In this document: positions 59,448 through 64,000 of the stretch, one piece after another | Layout: each line of letters opens with the position of its first letter | Numbering within the stretch: the stretch's first letter is position 1 | Source of the DNA: Salarias fasciatus | Lineage: Eukaryota; Chordata; Actinopteri; Blenniiformes; Blenniidae | DNA: 64,000 bases | Direction: 5' to 3' | Assembly: GCF_902148845.1 (NCBI RefSeq) | Contig: NC_043756.1 | Coordinates: 24,679,623-24,743,622 of the forward strand | Notes under the pieces: generated by a model | What the model saw: only the letters and a program-made list of their open reading frames with translations | The model's database searches: none | Told to the model about the DNA's origin: nothing | Made by a program: the position numbers and the translations under genes

Positions 59448-62400
59448 TCACATTCCGTGACGCACGACGTGCAGCTTCAGTTCGGAGCTGCTGGCCAGCT
59501 TCCTCCCGCAGAGCTCGCAGGTGTATGCAGGCATGGTCTTATCTGCAAGAGGGGGAAAAAACAAACAAAACAAAACAATGGTGATTAGATGGATTTATCC
59601 AGGAGGCGCTCAATTCTCCAATATGAAGAAATGACTCTCGCTCTCCAGGATGAGCAGACACAAGTTTTAAAGGTTGGGCTGTGGGAAAGAGATCTTTCCA
59701 CAACAAGATTAAAGTCCAGGCATGCCATCAAAATCTAAATCCACTGAGTAAAGAAGTCAAGAAAGCTTCAAAGGAGGTTTGCCACTAGTGAAGGCTAATC
59801 CTGTGCTGAGGTGAACTTTTCAGACAAGCTGCAGTGAAAACGGTTTCACAGCTTCCTATTTTGTTTCCTACTATAACTAGATGAATGTGTGAAGAAGCAG
59901 AGGGTGTTGAGACGCAGCTGCTTAGGAAGCAAACTGGACACAAAGGAGCAGACTCCAGGTTCCACCGTCTCCCATCATTCCCAGATCGGAAACAAGCTCA
60001 GTGCTCAAATGTAATAACATAAATGAAAGTGCATAATATGAAATATTTATATTTACATTATATGCATCTTAATTAAACATGATTCAGTTTGTTCCTGCAA
60101 AATAAAAAATAAACTGAGTGTCGGCAGACTGATTTGTGAGATAGTGTTCAATTCGTTCATTGTTACCTTGGAGCTCATCGTCGGGCGTCTCCGGCTCCTG
60201 GCAGGACTTTGCGTCTTCTTCATCGCTCATCTTGCCGTCTCCTTCCTGCTCCAGCAGCAGAGGATCGCTGTCCTTCTCTCCCTCGCTGGATTCCAGGAGG
60301 CGGATCTTGTCCTTGAGGTATTCATTCTCCAGCACTGGCATTTCTCTGCAGGGATCAGGCACATCGTCGCTCTTCCTCCCACTCTGCTCCTCTTCTAGCA
60401 CGGAAGTCTGAAAACTCTCCTCGAGGCTCAGGCTGGGCTGCTTGGGTAAAATACTGGGCGGAGATGTTTGAGCTTTACTGTTCAGACTCTTTCGAGCCCT
60501 GATGTCATTTGCTGGTGTCTCGTTCATTTTTGCTAAAGCTGGGGCTGCATAGTTCAGGGTCTGAGCGACGCTGCAGTGTTCATCACCCAGACGGGGATCT
60601 GGCTCGGCTTTCTCCGGATCGGACTTCCTGTGAGTCCGACACCCGCTGCTGTCCATGTCCAGATCCAGGATGTTCCTCAGAATGTTGTCCTCTACGCTCG
60701 CCTCGATGTTCAGCGACCTCTGAGCCTCGGCGTTCTCGCCTCCGTCGGCAGTGTTGGAGTATGCTGGCGAGCTCCCGTCTGTTTCCCCGTCTTCACTGCC
60801 GTGGGGTTCTGCCTGGTCTCGTTCTTCGCTCTCTGGACTCACACAGAGCTGACTTGTGTTTCTATCCTCAGAACTTTGTCCTCTGGGGGAGGAGATCCCG
60901 GCTTGTGGGTCCGGCTCATGTTTCTGCAGCTCAGTAGTATGAATGTCCAACAGAATCTCCTCGACAGGGCTTCCTCCGCCTCCCTCCTGACCTTGACTCC
61001 GGCTCCCAGCCTGCTGAACGTCACCGCAGTCTGTGAGCAGATCCTCCATTTCCTCGTCTCCGCTGTGATTGCTGCAGAGCTCCGAGTTCGACAGAGGTCC
61101 GTCTTCCGCGTCGGCGCTTTGACCGGATCTCGCCTCGAGCTGATCGAGGCTCACCTGGCCCACAAGTTCATGATTTCTCATGACCTGTCCAAAAGAGAGG
61201 AAATAAATCATAAACCACTGAGGGACAGAGACTCATCACAGCACACCAACATGATTTTTCTCAACTTGTTTTAAGTAAAAGATGGTTGATTATGTTCCTC
61301 ACATATGTTGGTGGTATTTTTTTAATCCTATATCACAAATGTGAAGGAATATGTTTGTTTGGGCACAATTTCAGTTTCACAGAGAGTAGATTAAACCTTG
61401 GTTTTAATCTACTGTTTTCCGAATTCTACACATAATGAGAGCATTTTTCTTGGGCTTGAGGGATTCCAGTGACTCACTGAAGAGCTGAGAAGCACATCCT
61501 CACCTGATGCTTATCGCTCAGGTGTGCCTCCAGGTCGCTCAGCTGAGTGCAGTCGAAGAAGCAGAGCCGGCACTTGTAGGGCCGGACGTCGTCGTGCCTC
61601 GCCATGTGCAGCCGCAGGTTCTCGGCGCTGCCGCTCATGAAGGTGCACTTGTGACAGCGGAAGACGACGCCGCGGAGGTAACGGGAGAGCTCCGGCCGGC
61701 GGACTTCTATCGGCGCGACGCGGTTATCTGCGCAAAACACATGAAGAGGCGGGCAGGCTGAGCACGAAGCGGCAGAGGCGGTGAAGAGCAGCAGACAGGA
61801 GGCGGAGGACGGACCGCGGTGCAGGTCGATGTGGTCGATCATGTTGTTCTTGTTCTTGGTCTGGTAGAGGCAGAACGGGCAGCAGAGGTCCTTCTGGTGA
61901 GTCGGTACAGACTGGCAGGTTGAGTGGCTCATCGCCACGTGCATCTCCAGCACCTTTCTGAAGGAATCGGCAAAAAATACAGAACGTGACAAACACCTGC
62001 AGAGAGTCCGAGAGTCTAAAACTGAGCGCTCAGCTCACCTCGACTCGGAGAAGAAGTCGCACTGTTTACACCGGGTCATCTTCTTCCCGTGGCGGTTCAT
62101 GTAGTGCCGCCGGATGCTGGACAGGTGCTCAGTGTTGAAGCTGCACAGCTCACAGCGGAGCAGGCTGTCCGTGCACAGCCTGGACTCCTGCTCCTGCGCT
62201 TCAGCCTTCCTCTGTGCCATCAGGTTGTAGTGGTTGAGCTGCCGCCTCACGTCCGGATGCTCCAAGTACAGCGAATCTGTCAGAGGGGAACAAACGCTTT
62301 GTTCAAGTGGCTTCTTTTGAAACGGAGATTGTTCGGAGAACTTCTACAAGTAAAACCGGGACACTTGCTTTCGGCCGCTGCAGGTTTGTCACCAGGATCA

Positions 62401-64000
62401 GTCCAGCTGTCGGTTTGCTTCAGTAGCTCTGGAGGCTCCGTGTCCATCGTCTCAACGCTCTCCTCGCCAGCCTCCACACTGTGGACGGCCTTATTCTGGA
62501 CCAGAATTACATCTGGGCATTCAGGAGCATGTGAAAGAGAACAAAGCACTACAAACGTTAATAATCCAGAGAACCTGACAGAGACATGAACAGCTCCTAC
62601 TTCTGTTTTAGTATCTATTCTGAATAGAGAAAAAAAATATACTGGCTTCAGGATGAAAGCCTTCCTGTTTCTATTCAAAAGTTTTTTTTTTTAAACTGAG
62701 AGAAGGCTAATATAATTCAGGAGGGCTGTTTATTATTGAAGCACATCAAGTGAGATTTGATGTATAAGATAGATGTGTTTCTGTTGCAGGAGCTAAAGTC
62801 TCAGCTGATCACAGTTAACTTTCAAACAAGCTGTAAATACAAATAAAAGGTTACAGTTCAGACCGATGAGAGAAAAGGAATGCTTGTTTGTAAGTTGTTC
62901 ATATTCCAGCTACTTACACTGAATTTATAGGAGAGGCAGGAACAAGCCACTGGCTTCAGGCTTTTTTTTTTGGTCATTTTAAGTCAAAGGTGTTTATAGT
63001 TTCTACATGTTGAATTATGACCACAAATAAACTATTCATTCATGAATCATGTGTTAAGCACAAGTTGGGGGTGCAAACTCCATGTCAGCCTCCTCAAAGC
63101 TGCGTCTCTAAATGTCTGCAGGTACAGTATGTGTCAAACATGTTCTCACCTCGATGCGCTTTCTGAAAGTGGCTCCACCACAGGCCCAGCACGGTGGTTC
63201 TGTAGGTACAGATGCTGCAGGCAAAAGGCCTCGTGTGGCCTGACTTGTAGATGATGTATTTGGAAAAGCTGAGGAAAGAATGAAAGAGAAACTGAACAAA
63301 ACAGCAAAACGCTGAGAGTCCAGCATGCCGATCCGTGCACCAATTGAATATTCTTCGCAAATGTAAAGCTCTGCAGTAAAAACCAAACTCTCTTACCTGC
63401 TGTCCAGCGTCGTTTTGAACAGGTTGCCAAAGTTCTTGATCGCCGCCACGGTGGAATGACTTCGCTCATGCGAAAGCAGAACCTTCGGGGACATGAAGGA
63501 GCGGCCGCACTGCTTACAGGCGTGTCTCTTGTTCCTGTTCTCCGACTGCTTCATGTCGTCCACTCCTGAAGAAGACTTGACCGGACTGGCCGGCAAACCG
63601 GCCAAGTGGACTGGCGTCGCGCTTTTCTGTGTTGACTGCTCCACAGACTCTAATCCAGGAAGTTCATTTTCCACACCAGGCTGAAAACAAAACAGAATTG
63701 GTGTTAATTTTTTTTTCCCCCTCCCCCAAAAAGGTAATAAATTAAAGTCAAATTTGTGTTGGCGTACCTCAACAGAACTGGGATCTGGTGCAGACTGCTG
63801 GAGAGATGCCCGTCTCTTTGCCTCCTCTTTCTTCACTTTTCTGTGGTTATTCATGTGAATGCTGAGCTTTCTGATGCCGTTTAGCTGTCTAACGCAGTGG
63901 TTGCATGTGTAAAGCCCTGTGCTTTTCTTCTTCTCTCCAGTTGAAATCACATCGAAGTCCATTTTGACATCTGAGCGGTGGACAGCACAGTAGTGTTCAA
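59448..64000 (-). CDS. znf462: ZNF462-type multi-C2H2 zinc-finger protein, 3' part (9 exons seen; 5' end outside the window)
   Basis: Exons (minus strand): beyond 64000-63768, 63680-63397, 63268-63150, 62512-62369, 62276-62039, 61957-61815, 61727-61504, 61184-60167 and 59542-59448, all in phase. Fingers in order: YTCNHCVRQL, HACKQCGRSF, FACSICTYRT, LRCELCSFNT, TRCKQCDFFS, LCCPFCLYQT (then KNNMIDHIDLHR), VFRCHKCTF and YKCRLCFFDC (then LSDLEAHLSDKHQ). Next come RNHELVGQVSLDQLEAR, a long acidic and Ser-rich linker, and a last finger YTCELCGRKLASSSELKLHV ending RHGM and stop. This order, and the 'ELVG.V.LDQLE' and 'RHGM' landmarks, agree with my memory of the C-terminal half of human ZNF462, a nuclear chromatin-associated protein. 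Human ZNF462 continues past RHGM and has a much shorter linker, so this may be a teleost paralogue. Start and total length are unknown. One intron has a GC donor. Confidence 0.72.

Overview
The window is vertebrate nuclear DNA. It has split genes with GT-AG introns, large introns full of microsatellites and decayed transposons, and gene families specific to vertebrates. The repeat types (a tRNA-like SINE with its GTGGTTAGC A-box region, L2-like and L1-like LINE tails, TTAA-bounded MITEs, hAT-like ends) and the N-terminal module of the C2H2 genes point to a teleost, most likely a percomorph. No bacterial, organellar or viral gene was seen.

Layout on the plus-strand map: (1) 1-2279, gene-poor, with a LINE reverse-transcriptase relic. 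(2) 2280-7126, minus strand, embigin (9 coding exons, about 308 aa). (3) 7127-10995, intergenic. (4) 10996-20874, minus strand, malt1 paracaspase (17 coding exons, about 832 aa). (5) 21.9-31.9 kb, plus strand, a prolactin receptor gene (8 coding exons, 557 aa) that starts head-to-head with malt1. (6) 32.2-33.4 kb, minus strand, a broken C2H2 zinc-finger gene. (7) 34090-40573, plus strand, secisbp2 (18 coding exons, 789 aa). (8) 40.6-46.6 kb, gene-poor, holding a 5'-truncated L1-like insertion with its target-site duplication. (9) 46612-49967, plus strand, an intact two-exon six-finger C2H2 gene. (10) 51082-55738, minus strand, mfsd10 transporter (12 coding exons, 453 aa). (11) 55.7-59.4 kb, intergenic. 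(12) 59448 to beyond 64000, minus strand, the 3' part of a ZNF462-type multi-finger gene.

The genes do not form a pathway. Embigin chaperones monocarboxylate transporters. Malt1 is the scaffold and protease of CARD-BCL10-MALT1 NF-kB signalling. The prolactin receptor signals through JAK2/STAT5. Secisbp2 recodes UGA for selenoproteins. Mfsd10 is a membrane transporter. The zinc-finger genes are nuclear. Exon borders were worked out by eye from splice signals, reading phase and remembered family sequences; each gene keeps one continuous frame across all its called exons, which supports the models.

I did not find an obvious undescribed biological system. The observations most worth a second look are three back-to-back phase-symmetric small exons in malt1 just before the paracaspase domain, a predicted short upstream ORF whose stop overlaps the prolactin receptor start, two GC-AG introns, a ZNF462-type gene with a very long linker before its last finger, and several structured mobile-element insertions.
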